The notes below the pieces were generated by a model, which was not told where the DNA came from, made no database searches, and saw only the letters and a list, made by a program, of their open reading frames with translations. A stretch of 47,550 nt of DNA from Phenylobacterium sp. (lineage in GTDB: Bacteria; Pseudomonadota; Alphaproteobacteria; Caulobacterales; Caulobacteraceae): contig NZ_JANXWD010000077.1 in assembly GCF_025351295.1 (NCBI RefSeq), forward strand, positions 1 through 47,550, in the 5' to 3' direction. The position numbers were made by a program, and so were the translations under genes. Below are positions 21,819-30,068 of the stretch, one piece after another. Each line of letters starts with the position of its first letter. Position 1 is the stretch's first letter.

Positions 21819-22805
21819 ATGCGACACGAAAAAGCTGGACGATTGCTGGAGCTGGCGCGGTGGTTGGCCAGCACCGCCGAGGGCCTGACCCTCGACGAGA
21901 TGGCGCAGAGGCTGGGGGTCGGCCGGCGCACCGCCGAGCGGATGCGCGACGCCGTCCGCGACGTGTTCCCGCAGCTGGAGGAGGTGGCCGACCCGCCGAC
22001 CCGGCGCTTCCGCATCCCCTCGGGCCTGGATCACCTGTTCCAGGCCCCCACGGCGGAGGAACTGGCGGCGCTGTCGGCCTCGGCCGAGATGATGGACCGG
22101 CAGGGCGCCTCCGGCCGGGCCGCCGCGCTCAGGTCGCTGGAGCACAAGGTGCTGTCGGCGACGCGGGCGGCTGCGCGGCGCAGGCTGGCGCCGGACCTGG
22201 AGGCCCTGCTGCAGGCCGAGACCATCGCCGTCACCGCCGGGCCGCGGCCGTTCGAGGAAGCCGGGGTGCTGGCGAGCGTGCGCGAGGGGGTGAAGGCGCT
22301 CTCGACCCTGCGCTTCCGCTACGAGGGCGGGTCGACGCCCGGCCGGGTGCGGGAGGTAACGCCCTACGGCATCCTGTTCGGCCGCTCCAACTACCTGGTG
22401 GCCGCGGAGGAGGGCGCCGAGACCGGGCCGCGCAACTGGCGGCTCGACCGCATCTTCGACGTGGAGGTCACCGGACGGGCCGGGTCGCGGCCGGAGGGCT
22501 TCTCGCTCCAGGCCTACGCCGACGAGAGCTTCGGCATCTACCAGGACGACACCGAGAACGTGGTGCTGAGCATCACGCCGCAGGGCCGCGAGGACGCTCT
22601 GCGCTGGCGCTTCCACGCCAACCAGCGCGTGGAGGACCAGCCCGACGGCTCGGTCACCGTCCGCTTCCGCGCCAGCGGCATGCGCGAGCTGGCCTGGCAC
22701 CTGTTCACGTGGGGCGACAAGGTGCGCGTGGTCGCGCCGCAGGCATTGCAGGACATGCTGGTCGGCGAGATCGAGATCGCTCGCCGCGCCCACGTCCGGA
22801 ACTGA
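21819..22805 (+). CDS. WYL-domain transcriptional regulator
   Basis: A 328-residue regulator of the YafY/PafBC/DriD type. The N-terminal winged helix is LLELARWLASTAEGLTLDEM and AQRLGVGRRTAERMRDAV. The central WYL domain has ALSTLRFRYEGGS, TPYGILFGRSNYLVAAE and NWRLDRIFDVEV, and the C-terminal WCX extension runs from VVLSITPQGREDALRWRF. WYL proteins sense ligands such as single-stranded nucleic acid and control DNA-damage or defence genes; DriD in Caulobacter is one known case. No defence island is adjacent. The ATG at 21819 (MRHEKAGRLLEL) is chosen because upstream in-frame codons run through the palindromic operator candidate. Confidence 0.88.
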   Translation: MRHEKAGRLLELARWLASTAEGLTLDEMAQRLGVGRRTAERMRDAVRDVFPQLEEVADPPTRRFRIPSGLDHLFQAPTAEELAALSASAEMMDRQGASGRAAALRSLEHKVLSATRAAARRRLAPDLEALLQAETIAVTAGPRPFEEAGVLASVREGVKALSTLRFRYEGGSTPGRVREVTPYGILFGRSNYLVAAEEGAETGPRNWRLDRIFDVEVTGRAGSRPEGFSLQAYADESFGIYQDDTENVVLSITPQGREDALRWRFHANQRVEDQPDGSVTVRFRASGMRELAWHLFTWGDKVRVVAPQALQDMLVGEIEIARRAHVRN

Positions 22806-22850
22806 CGTACCCCGCGCCTAGCGTCGCCCCATCAGACCGGGAGCCAGGCC

Positions 22851-22988
22851 TTGACCACCCTCGATTATGCCGCCGCCTACGAAACCGAACGCCATGCGCG
22901 CCGCCGTCGGCGGGCGATGCTGAGTCTATCGACGCTCGTCGTGTTCATGCTGCCCATCGCCTTCGTCGGGTTGCTCGGGCTTGGCTGA
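22851..22988 (+). CDS. 45-residue single-pass membrane protein
   Basis: TTG start with GGGAG spaced 7 nt upstream. The sequence has an N-terminal soluble part (TTLDYAAAYETERHARRRRR), then one hydrophobic helix (STLVVFMLPIAFVGLLGLG) that ends at the C-terminus. The basic cluster before the helix predicts an inside N-terminus. It lies 45 nt after the WYL regulator and could be co-transcribed. Small proteins of this form are common but rarely annotated. No family was recognised. Confidence 0.45.
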   Translation: MTTLDYAAAYETERHARRRRRAMLSLSTLVVFMLPIAFVGLLGLG

Positions 22989-23040
22989 CGGCCTGCGGTG
23001 AGTGAGACATTGACCTCGTGAGTTCAGATCGCCATCTTAC

Positions 23041-23055
23041 CCAGGTCTTACCTGG
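23041..23055. promoter_or_regulatory. Inverted repeat just upstream of vapB (candidate operator)
   Basis: CCAGGT-CTT-ACCTGG, perfect 6-bp arms, ends 8 nt before the antitoxin start. A TTGACC at 23010-23015 could be the -35 of its promoter. VapBC operons are normally repressed by their own complex at short palindromes in this position. Confidence 0.5.
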
Positions 23056-23063
23056 AAACGATC

Positions 23064-23369
23064 ATGGCTGTGATGGCAACGCAAACGACCGTCTTGTCGA
23101 CCAAGGGGCAGGTGATTCTGCCCAAGGCGATCCGAGAGCGTCGCAACTGGGCCGCGGGTACGAAACTCGTCGTAGAGGATACGGACGACGGCGTACTGCT
23201 GAGATCTGAACCTCTCTTCAAGCCGACGACCGTCGAAGAGGTTTTCGGAATGCTGAAGTATGACGGCCCGCCCATCAGCGTGGAAGAGATGAACGCAGCT
23301 GTCTTGCGAGCGGCCGCCGAGGATGACGCGCGGATCAAGGAAGACTATCGGCGTCGTGATTGCGATTGA
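23064..23369 (+). CDS. AbrB/MazE-fold antitoxin (VapB type)
   Basis: A 101-residue protein with an N-terminal swapped-hairpin DNA-binding domain: TTVLSTKGQVILPKAIRERR is the classic TxxGQxxxPxxxR pattern. The C-terminal half is acidic (VEEVFGMLKYDGPPISVEEM...) and would bind and block the toxin. It binds its own promoter, probably the inverted repeat at 23041. An alternative start is the ATG at 23073. The stop overlaps the toxin start by 14 nt, as in tightly coupled toxin-antitoxin pairs. Confidence 0.9.
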   Translation: MAVMATQTTVLSTKGQVILPKAIRERRNWAAGTKLVVEDTDDGVLLRSEPLFKPTTVEEVFGMLKYDGPPISVEEMNAAVLRAAAEDDARIKEDYRRRDCD

Positions 23370-23739
23370 CACAAATCTGATCGTCCGGGCGTTGACGGGG
23401 GACGACGCTGAGCAGTCGGCACGTGTGAGGGCGCTGCTGGGCGAGGAGGATCTCTTCGTCCCGACGACGGTCCTGCTTGAGGCCGAGTGGGTTCTGCGGA
23501 CAGTTTATCGGCTCGACGCGAGCCGGGCGATCGAGGCCTTTGTCGGCCTTCCGCGGATTCGCCTCGAGCATCCGCAATACGTGAGCCACGCCTTGAAGCT
23601 GGCCCGAGCGGGCTTCGATTTTGCTGACGCCCTGCATCACGCCGCCGCCGGCGCGGCGGGCTGCGACAGCTTCCTGACCTTCGATCGTGAGCTCGCAAAG
23701 CTGCCGCAAACCGAGGCGCCGCCCGTGCGCCTGCTTTGA
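23356..23739 (+). CDS. PIN-domain toxin (VapC type ribonuclease)
   Basis: A 127-residue PIN-domain protein with GTG start at 23356 inside the antitoxin gene. The acidic residues that bind Mg are in place: Asp 5 (VIAIDTNLIV), Glu 42 or 44 (TTVLLEAEWVLR), Asp 91 (GFDFADALHHAAA) and Asp 110 (FLTFDREL). VapC toxins cleave tRNA or rRNA at defined sites. Together with the gene at 23064 it forms a complete type II module. GC and codon use appear a little less biased than in neighbouring genes, which would fit acquisition. Confidence 0.9.
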   Translation: MIAIDTNLIVRALTGDDAEQSARVRALLGEEDLFVPTTVLLEAEWVLRTVYRLDASRAIEAFVGLPRIRLEHPQYVSHALKLARAGFDFADALHHAAAGAAGCDSFLTFDRELAKLPQTEAPPVRLL

Positions 23740-23823
23740 GACCACACCGCCCGCAGCACGGCTAGTGACGTCCCTGTTACGTCGGGCTAGCGTCCGCGCC
23801 ATCGTGCCATCGAGACCCCAACC

Positions 23824-25920
23824 ATGCGTCTGTCCGTCGCCGCGACCCTGCTCGCGGGAGTCTTCCTGATGGGCGCCGCCGCGCCGCCCAAGGACCCTTA
23901 TGTCTACATGGAGGAGGCGGAGGGCGCGAAGGCGCTGGCCTTCGCCAAGGCTGAGAACGCGCGCTCCCTGCCACAGCTGCAGAACGACCCGCGCTATGGC
24001 GGCCTCTATGCCGATGCCCTGAAGATCGCCACCGCCAAGGACCGGATTCCCGCCGTGGGTTTCGCCGGCGACGGCGCGTTCCGCGACTTCTGGCAGGACG
24101 CCGAGCATGTGCGCGGCGTCTGGCGCACCACCAGCATTGACAGCTACCGCGCCGGCGCCCCGGCCTGGAAGACCCTGCTGGACCTGGACGCGTTGTCCAA
24201 GGCCGAGACGGCCAACTGGGTCTGGAAGGGCGCCCAATGCCTGGCCCCGGACGACCGCTACTGCCTGGTCAGCCTCTCCAACGGCGGCAAGGACGCCGTC
24301 GAGGTCCGCGAGTTCGACACCGAAACCGGCAGGTTCGTCGAGGGCGGCTTCCACCTGGCCGAGGGTAAGCATCGTTTCGACTGGCTCGATAAGGACACCT
24401 TGTTCGTCGTCACCGACTGGACCAAGGCCGACGTCACCACCTCGGGCTATCCGTTCATCGCCAAGGTCCTCAAGCGCGGCCAGCCGCTGAGTTCGGCCAA
24501 GGAGGTCTATCGCGGGACCGCTGCCGATGGCGGCTATGGCGTGCAGCCGGCCGTGCTGCGCGATCCCGAAGGCAAGGTGCAGGCCGTGGTGATCCAGCGG
24601 CCGCTCGACACCTTCAACGCCGAAAAGTACCTGCTGACCGGGGCCACGACCGCCCGCCTGGACCTGCCGAAGAAGTCGACCATCCAGGGCTACGTTTCCG
24701 GCCGGATGATCCTCAGCCTGGAGGAGGACTGGCCGGCCAAGGGGCTGAAGCAGGGCGACCTGATCGACGTCGACCTGGCGGCGGCAAAGGCCCAGCCGGG
24801 CGACCTGAAGCCGTCGCTGATCCTGCGGCCCAGCGAGAGCCAGGCGGTGGAGGAGGTGGCGACCACCCACGACCGGCTGGTCGTCGTGCTGCTGGATGAC
24901 GTGAAGGGCCAGGTGCAGAGCCTGCGCCGGGTCGGCGCGGGCTGGGAGACGACCGCGCTCGACCTGCCGAAGGATTCCACCATCGGCATCGACTCCACGT
25001 CGGACCACGACAACCGCCTGCTGCTGAACGTTGCCAGCTACCTGACACCCACCAGCCAGTGGCTGGCCGACGCCGGCGGCGGCGCCCAGCCCACGCAACT
25101 GCGCGCCCTGCCGGACCGCTTCGACGCCTCGAAGTTCGCCGTGGAGCAGTTCTGGGCCACATCGAAGGACGGCACGAAGGTCCCGTACTTCGTGGTCCAC
25201 AAGCAGGGTCTGACGCTGGACGGGACCAACCCGACGCTGCTCAACGCCTACGGCGGCTTCCAGGTCAGCGAGTCGCCCACCTACTCCGGCGCGGTCGGCA
25301 AGCTGTGGCTGGAGAAGGGCGGCGTCTTCGCGGTGGCCAATATCCGCGGCGGTGGCGAGTTCGGTCCCCGCTGGCACAACGCCGGCCTGAAGCTGAACCG
25401 CATGCGGGTCTACAACGACTTCTTCGCCGTCTCCCGGGACCTGATCGCGCGCAGGATCACCAGTCCGAAGAAGCTGGGCATCGTCGGCGGCTCCAACGGC
25501 GGCCTGCTGATGGGCGTTGCCCTGACCAGGCACCCGGAGCTCTACAACGCCATCGTCATCCAGGTGCCGCTGTTCGACATGATCGGCTACGACCACATCG
25601 GCGCGGGCTCGTCCTGGATCGGCGAATATGGCGACCCCAAGGTCCCGGCCGAGCGGGCGATGCTGATGACCTATTCGCCCTACCAGAAGCTGAAACCCGG
25701 CCAGCCCTATCCGAGGGTGTTCATCGAGACGTCCACCAAGGACGACCGCGTCCACCCCGCCCACGCCCGCAAGGCCGCCGCGCGGCTGAAGGAATACGGC
25801 TACGACTACCTCTATTACGAGAACATCGACGGCGGCCACGCGGCCTCGGCCAACCTCAACGAGCGCGCCATGCGCCAGGCGCTGGAGTATACCTACCTGC
25901 AGCAGCGGCTGATGGACTGA
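23824..25920 (+). CDS. Prolyl oligopeptidase family serine peptidase (S9), exported
   Basis: A 698-residue protein with a signal peptide (MRLSVAATLLAGVFLMGAAA), so probably periplasmic. The middle is the beta-propeller that gates the active site. The C-terminal alpha/beta-hydrolase domain has Ser 557 in GGSNGGLLMG, Asp 641 in TKDDRVHPAH and His 672 in DGGHAA, plus the oxyanion segment NIRGGGEFGPRWH. The enzyme cleaves short peptides after proline or similar residues. No other peptidase or transport gene is linked in an operon. The spacing and residue order agree with the family, so activity is expected. Confidence 0.93.
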   Translation: MRLSVAATLLAGVFLMGAAAPPKDPYVYMEEAEGAKALAFAKAENARSLPQLQNDPRYGGLYADALKIATAKDRIPAVGFAGDGAFRDFWQDAEHVRGVWRTTSIDSYRAGAPAWKTLLDLDALSKAETANWVWKGAQCLAPDDRYCLVSLSNGGKDAVEVREFDTETGRFVEGGFHLAEGKHRFDWLDKDTLFVVTDWTKADVTTSGYPFIAKVLKRGQPLSSAKEVYRGTAADGGYGVQPAVLRDPEGKVQAVVIQRPLDTFNAEKYLLTGATTARLDLPKKSTIQGYVSGRMILSLEEDWPAKGLKQGDLIDVDLAAAKAQPGDLKPSLILRPSESQAVEEVATTHDRLVVVLLDDVKGQVQSLRRVGAGWETTALDLPKDSTIGIDSTSDHDNRLLLNVASYLTPTSQWLADAGGGAQPTQLRALPDRFDASKFAVEQFWATSKDGTKVPYFVVHKQGLTLDGTNPTLLNAYGGFQVSESPTYSGAVGKLWLEKGGVFAVANIRGGGEFGPRWHNAGLKLNRMRVYNDFFAVSRDLIARRITSPKKLGIVGGSNGGLLMGVALTRHPELYNAIVIQVPLFDMIGYDHIGAGSSWIGEYGDPKVPAERAMLMTYSPYQKLKPGQPYPRVFIETSTKDDRVHPAHARKAAARLKEYGYDYLYYENIDGGHAASANLNERAMRQALEYTYLQQRLMD

Positions 25921-25957
25921 CCGTCGGCTACCCGATCTGCGAGAGAGGAGTCCGCGC

Positions 25958-26962
25958 GTGACCTTGCACCGGACCCTGGAGGATCTGGTCGGGCCGCGCT
26001 CGGGCCTGCTGTGCGCCTATCGTTTCGCCGGCGGGATCGCGGCGGCCTCGGCTGGGCCGGAGTTCGATCCGGGACCGGACGAGGGGGCCTGGGTCTGGTC
26101 CCACCTGGCGCTGGGCGACCTGCGTTCCAAACTGCTGCTGGACAAGGTCGAGGGCCTGCCCGCCGACGCCAGGACCCTGTTCGTCCGCCGCGAGGCGCGG
26201 GTGCACATCGAACAGGGCGACGGCTGGGTCTACGGCGTGCTGCCCGAGCTGGAGCGGGACCTGGCCGGCCGGCCGCAGGGCGAGGGGCGGCTGGTGTTCG
26301 CCCTGGACGCGACCCGCCTGATCACCGGGCGCCTGCACGCCCTGCGCGCCGTGGACGACCTGCGCCACGAGGTTGACGGCGGGCTCGCGTTCGAGAGCCC
26401 TGCGGCCGCGTTGGCGCGGCTGATCGAGCACTACGTCGACCGCGTGGAGCAGATATTCGAGGACCTCGGCGCGTCCCTGGCCACCGTCGAGGACTATGTG
26501 CTGACCGAACCGCAGGACCTGGCCGACACGGGCCTCAGCCCCGTGCGCCGCAGCCTCTCGCGCTACCGACGCGAGGTGCAGGCCCTGCGCACCGCGCTGA
26601 TGCGCGGCTATGCCGGGCGGGGCGCGCGGCGGGTCGAGCTCCTGGCCGAATGGCTGCCGGACCTGATCGCGGCCGTCGAGGACGCGGACCGCGAGGCTGG
26701 CGGCCTGCAGGAGCGCGCGCGCCTGCTGCACGAAGAGGTCGACACCCTGATCACCAACGCCACCAACCGCGCGATGCGCACCCTGACGGTGATCTCGACC
26801 CTGCTGATCCCGCCGACCCTGGTGGTCGGGGCCTGGGGCATGAACGTCGAGGGCATCCCCTTCTCCCACTCGCCCACCGGGTTCCTGGCCGTGAGCGTGA
26901 TCTGCGTGGCAATGGTCGGCGGCGCGCTGTGGATGCTGCGCCGGATGGGCATGCTGCCCTGA
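25958..26962 (+). CDS. CorA/ZntB family metal transporter
   Basis: A 334-residue inner-membrane channel of the CorA family. It has a large cytoplasmic N-terminal domain (to about residue 270) and two C-terminal helices. The signature GMN is present in GAWGMNVEGIPF at the end of helix 1, and the loop before helix 2 (SHSPTG) is short. Length and the sequence before the helices (NRAMRTLTVISTLLIPPTLV) are closer to ZntB-like zinc transporters than to magnesium CorA, but specificity cannot be settled. The start is GTG at 25958 with GAGAGAGGAG upstream. It lies 37 nt after the S9 peptidase and could be co-transcribed. Confidence 0.88.
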   Translation: MTLHRTLEDLVGPRSGLLCAYRFAGGIAAASAGPEFDPGPDEGAWVWSHLALGDLRSKLLLDKVEGLPADARTLFVRREARVHIEQGDGWVYGVLPELERDLAGRPQGEGRLVFALDATRLITGRLHALRAVDDLRHEVDGGLAFESPAAALARLIEHYVDRVEQIFEDLGASLATVEDYVLTEPQDLADTGLSPVRRSLSRYRREVQALRTALMRGYAGRGARRVELLAEWLPDLIAAVEDADREAGGLQERARLLHEEVDTLITNATNRAMRTLTVISTLLIPPTLVVGAWGMNVEGIPFSHSPTGFLAVSVICVAMVGGALWMLRRMGMLP

Positions 26963-27054
26963 GCAGAAGGGCCCGAGAACCGCCCCTTGGCCAAACCACA
27001 GCCTCGCCGCCGAAACCGCTCACACTTTCGCCCAACAAGCCCTAGTCAGGCCCC

Positions 27055-28725
27055 GTGTCCGAACCCCTCCAATCCGCCACCATCCGCGCCGAGCCGGACG
27101 CCTTCGACGTATCGCGCCCGCAGTTGATGGGCCGCCACACCGCGGGCCATGGCTTCCTGCGGGCCGCCGTGGCCGCACGCGGAGACGGGCCGATCCACGG
27201 CTATGCGCCGACCCCGGCCGCGGCGCGGGGCTTCGAGGCGATCGTGCGCGAGATCGACCCGGCCGCCCGCACCGCCATGGTGCAGGGGACCGACCTGGCC
27301 GGGCTGGGCGATCCCGGCGTGCTCTACCTCGGCGACGTCACCGTGCCGACCTTCGCCCGGTTGCGGCTGCGCCAGGGCGTCGCCGCCTTCTCGCTGTGCG
27401 GCGTGACCCACACCACCGCCAGCAGCAGCAGCATGGACGCCACCGCCGACCTGCTGCGCGAGCCGATCGCGCCGTGGGACGCCCTGGTCTGCACCTCGAC
27501 GGCGGTGCTGGAGACCATCCGGCGAGTGCAGGCGGCGGAGGCCGACTACCTGCGCTGGCGGCTGGGCGAGGCGGTGCGGATCGAGGGGCCGCAGCTGCCG
27601 GTGATCCCGCTGGGGGTGCATTGCGCGGACTTCGACTTCAGCCCGGCGGACCGGACGGCGGCGCGGGCCGCCCTGGGCCTGGAGCCCGACGAGGTGGCCG
27701 GGCTCTACGTCGGGCGGCTGCTGTTCCACGGCAAGGCCCATCCGCTGCCGATGTACCAGGCGCTGCAGGCCGCCGCCGAGCGCACCGGCCAGCGGGTCGC
27801 CCTGGTGATGAGCGGCTGGGCGCCCAACAGCTTCATCGAGGACGCCTTCGTCCGCGGCGCCGCCGAGTTCGCGCCGGATGTCCGAACCATCTTCGTGGAC
27901 GGGCGCGAGACCAGCCCCCGCCGTCACGCCTGGGCCGGCAGCGACATCTTCTTCTCGCTCTCCGACGGCATCCAGGAGACCTTCGGCCTGACCCCCATCG
28001 AGGCGAAGGCGGCCGGCCTGCCGCTGATCGTCAGCGACTGGAACGGCTATCGCGACACGGTGCGCAGCGGGGTCGACGGCTTCCGCATCTCTACCTGGGC
28101 GCCGACTGCGGGCGCCGGCCAGTCGCTCGCCCTCGCGTTCGAGGCCGGGGTCATGAGTTACGACCTTTACGGCTGGGCGGCGGCGGCGACGACCTCGGTC
28201 GACCTGTCGGAGTTGTGCGACTGCGTCAGCCTGCTGGTGGCCAACCCGCCGCTGCGCCGCCGGATGGGCGACGCCGCGCGCCTGCATGCCCGCGAGGTCT
28301 ACGACTGGCCGAGCGTCTACCGCGTCTATCAGGCCCTGTGGGGCGAGCTTGATGCGCGCCGCCGCCACGCCCTGGCGGATCCGGTCGCGATGGTCCGGTG
28401 GAGCGCCGCGCCGCGCGTAACCCCCCGGCGGCTCGACCCTTTCGACGCCTTCGGCCACTACCCGACCTTCAGCCTCGGGCCGCGCACCCTGTTGAGCCCG
28501 GCCGAGGGGGCGTCGATGGCGCGGTTCGAGCAGATCGCGGCGCACCCGCTGTTCTGGGAGGTCGCCATGCCGCACGAGATGACCCAGGCGCTGATGGCGC
28601 TGGCGCTCCATGGTCCGGTCGGCGTGGCCGACGCCGCGGCGACGCTGGCCCTGAACGTGACGGTGGTGATCCGCTCGGCCGGCCTGCTGGCGAAGATGGG
28701 CCTGATCCGGCTCTCCGCCGGCTGA
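27055..28725 (+). CDS. Glycosyltransferase (GT-B, family 1/4) with winged-helix-like C-terminal tail
   Basis: A 556-residue protein with GTG start at 27055. Residues about 150-430 form a GT-B glycosyltransferase, with the nucleotide-sugar binding segment DGIQETFGLTPIEAKAAGLP and then VSDWNGYRDTVRSGVDGFRI at about residues 303-345. The sugar and acceptor are unknown. After about residue 495 the protein continues into a region not typical of the family: EMTQALMALALHGPVGVAD, AAATLALNVTVVIRSAG and LLAKMGLIRL. This has the helix-turn-helix-wing pattern of MarR-like regulators. No signal peptide is seen. The gene converges on the SDR with 6 nt between stops. It may belong to surface-glycan synthesis with the TylF-like gene. 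Confidence 0.8.
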   Translation: MSEPLQSATIRAEPDAFDVSRPQLMGRHTAGHGFLRAAVAARGDGPIHGYAPTPAAARGFEAIVREIDPAARTAMVQGTDLAGLGDPGVLYLGDVTVPTFARLRLRQGVAAFSLCGVTHTTASSSSMDATADLLREPIAPWDALVCTSTAVLETIRRVQAAEADYLRWRLGEAVRIEGPQLPVIPLGVHCADFDFSPADRTAARAALGLEPDEVAGLYVGRLLFHGKAHPLPMYQALQAAAERTGQRVALVMSGWAPNSFIEDAFVRGAAEFAPDVRTIFVDGRETSPRRHAWAGSDIFFSLSDGIQETFGLTPIEAKAAGLPLIVSDWNGYRDTVRSGVDGFRISTWAPTAGAGQSLALAFEAGVMSYDLYGWAAAATTSVDLSELCDCVSLLVANPPLRRRMGDAARLHAREVYDWPSVYRVYQALWGELDARRRHALADPVAMVRWSAAPRVTPRRLDPFDAFGHYPTFSLGPRTLLSPAEGASMARFEQIAAHPLFWEVAMPHEMTQALMALALHGPVGVADAAATLALNVTVVIRSAGLLAKMGLIRLSAG

Positions 28726-28731
28726 GCCTAT

Positions 28732-29448
28732 TTAACGGACGAAGCTCGCGCCGTTGATATCCAGGACGGCGCCGGTCATGGACGGCGGGGCCTCCAGGGC
28801 GAGCCAGGCGGCTGCGGTCGCCACCTCGCCCGGATCGGCGACCCGGCCGAGCGGGATGTCGGCCAGCATCCGGTCGCCGCCGCGGCTGGCCAGGTAGTCC
28901 TGCGCCATGCCGGTCATGGTGAAGCCGGGGCAGATGGCGAAGGCCAGGATGGCTTCCGCCGCATAGCCACGGGCGATCGACTTGGTCATCGCTACCATCC
29001 CGGCCTTGGCGGCGGCGTAGTGCCAGTGGGCCGGCGAATCGCCACGATAGGCGGCACGGCTGGCGATATTGACCAGGCGGCCAGGCGCGCCGCGCTCGCG
29101 CCAGTGCAGGATCGCGCGGCGTGAAAGGTCGGCGGCGGCCTGCAGGTTGACCTGCAGCGTCCGCGACCATTGCGCCTGCCAGTTGGCAAGTGGCGCGTCG
29201 ACCGCGACCGCCTCGAACACCCCGGCATTGTTGATCAGCACGTCGATGCGGCCATCCAGCCGCTCGATCGCCCGGTCCCAGAGGCGCTCGGCGGCGGCCG
29301 GGTCGGCGAGGTCGGCGCCCAGGGTGTCGGGCCCGTCGCGGCGCCCGTGACCCACGACCCGCGCGCGGCCGGTCAGCGCCTCTACGATCGCCGCGCCGAT
29401 CCCCCGCGTCGAGCCGGTGACCAGGACATGGGGGAGGGCGTTTGGCAT
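28732..29448 (-). CDS. SDR family oxidoreductase
   Basis: A 238-residue short-chain dehydrogenase. The cofactor loop VTGSTRGIGAAIV, the NNAGVFEAV segment, and the catalytic Ser (VNIASRAA), Tyr and Lys (HYAAAKAGM) are all present. The C-terminal PLGRVADPGEVATAAAWLA and GAVLDINGASFVR match the FabG-like group. It reduces a carbonyl or oxidises an alcohol with NAD(P)(H); substrate unknown. The ATG at 29448 follows a GC-rich 60-bp spacer shared with the divergent DUF4126 gene. Confidence 0.9.
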   Translation of the reverse strand: MPNALPHVLVTGSTRGIGAAIVEALTGRARVVGHGRRDGPDTLGADLADPAAAERLWDRAIERLDGRIDVLINNAGVFEAVAVDAPLANWQAQWSRTLQVNLQAAADLSRRAILHWRERGAPGRLVNIASRAAYRGDSPAHWHYAAAKAGMVAMTKSIARGYAAEAILAFAICPGFTMTGMAQDYLASRGGDRMLADIPLGRVADPGEVATAAAWLALEAPPSMTGAVLDINGASFVR

Positions 29449-29508
29449 GGCTTCGGTTAAGGTGCCCGTCCTGGATGATCAAGCATCTGGCTCCGGGGGA
29501 GACCGCGC

Positions 29509-29973
29509 ATGACCCTCTATCTGGCCGCCCTGCTGCTGGGCGTGATCGCGGGCCTCCGGGCGATGACCGCGCCGGCGGCGGCGAGTTGGGCGGCGGCGCT
29601 GGGGGTTCTCAGGCTCGGGGGGACGCCGATGGCCTTCCTGGGTGCGGCGTTCACGCCGTGGATCTTCACCGCATTCGCGGCGGTCGAGCTGGTCACCGAC
29701 AAGCTGTCGATCACCCCCAGCCGCAAGGTCCCGGTGCAGTTCGGGGCGCGGGTGCTGATGGGCGCGCTCTGCGGCGCGGCGGTCGGCGCATCGGCCGGCG
29801 CGCTGGCCCAGGGCGCGGTGCTGGGCGCGGCCGGCGCGGTGCTGGGGACCTTCGGCGGCGCGGCGGCGCGCGGCTCGCTGGCGGGCCGGCTCGGCCGCGA
29901 TCTGCCCGCAGCGCTCTGCGAGGACCTAGTCGCGGTCGGCGGCGCCGTGTTGGTCATCTTCGGCCTGCTCTGA
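29509..29973 (+). CDS. DUF4126 family membrane protein
   Basis: A 154-residue, very hydrophobic protein with about four membrane segments, beginning MTLYLAALLLGVIAGLRAMT. The early GLRAMTAPA segment and the central AAVELVTDKLSITPSRKV motif are characteristic, as I recall, of DUF4126. The Gly/Ala-rich helices (GAALGAAGAVLGTFGGAAAR-like) resemble packed membrane bundles. The function is unknown. GGGGGAGA upstream supports the ATG at 29509. It is divergent from the SDR. Confidence 0.75.
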   Translation: MTLYLAALLLGVIAGLRAMTAPAAASWAAALGVLRLGGTPMAFLGAAFTPWIFTAFAAVELVTDKLSITPSRKVPVQFGARVLMGALCGAAVGASAGALAQGAVLGAAGAVLGTFGGAAARGSLAGRLGRDLPAALCEDLVAVGGAVLVIFGLL

Positions 29974-30068
29974 CGCCACGGTTTCGCGCCCCGCCGCCGT
30001 TGCATTTGGCGCGCCCGTCCGACACACAGCCCCGCAGTGCGCCCGGTAGGGGCGGCAGGAGCGCTGGC

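Noticed and set aside
19767..22793. A minus-strand open frame of about 1000 codons spanning the exporter, the 99-residue gene and the WYL regulator
   Set aside because: It crosses several real genes in shifted frames and its composition is not protein-like.
23335..25839. A minus-strand open frame opposite the S9 peptidase and the VapC gene
   Set aside because: Shadow of the peptidase, which has an intact catalytic triad on the plus strand.
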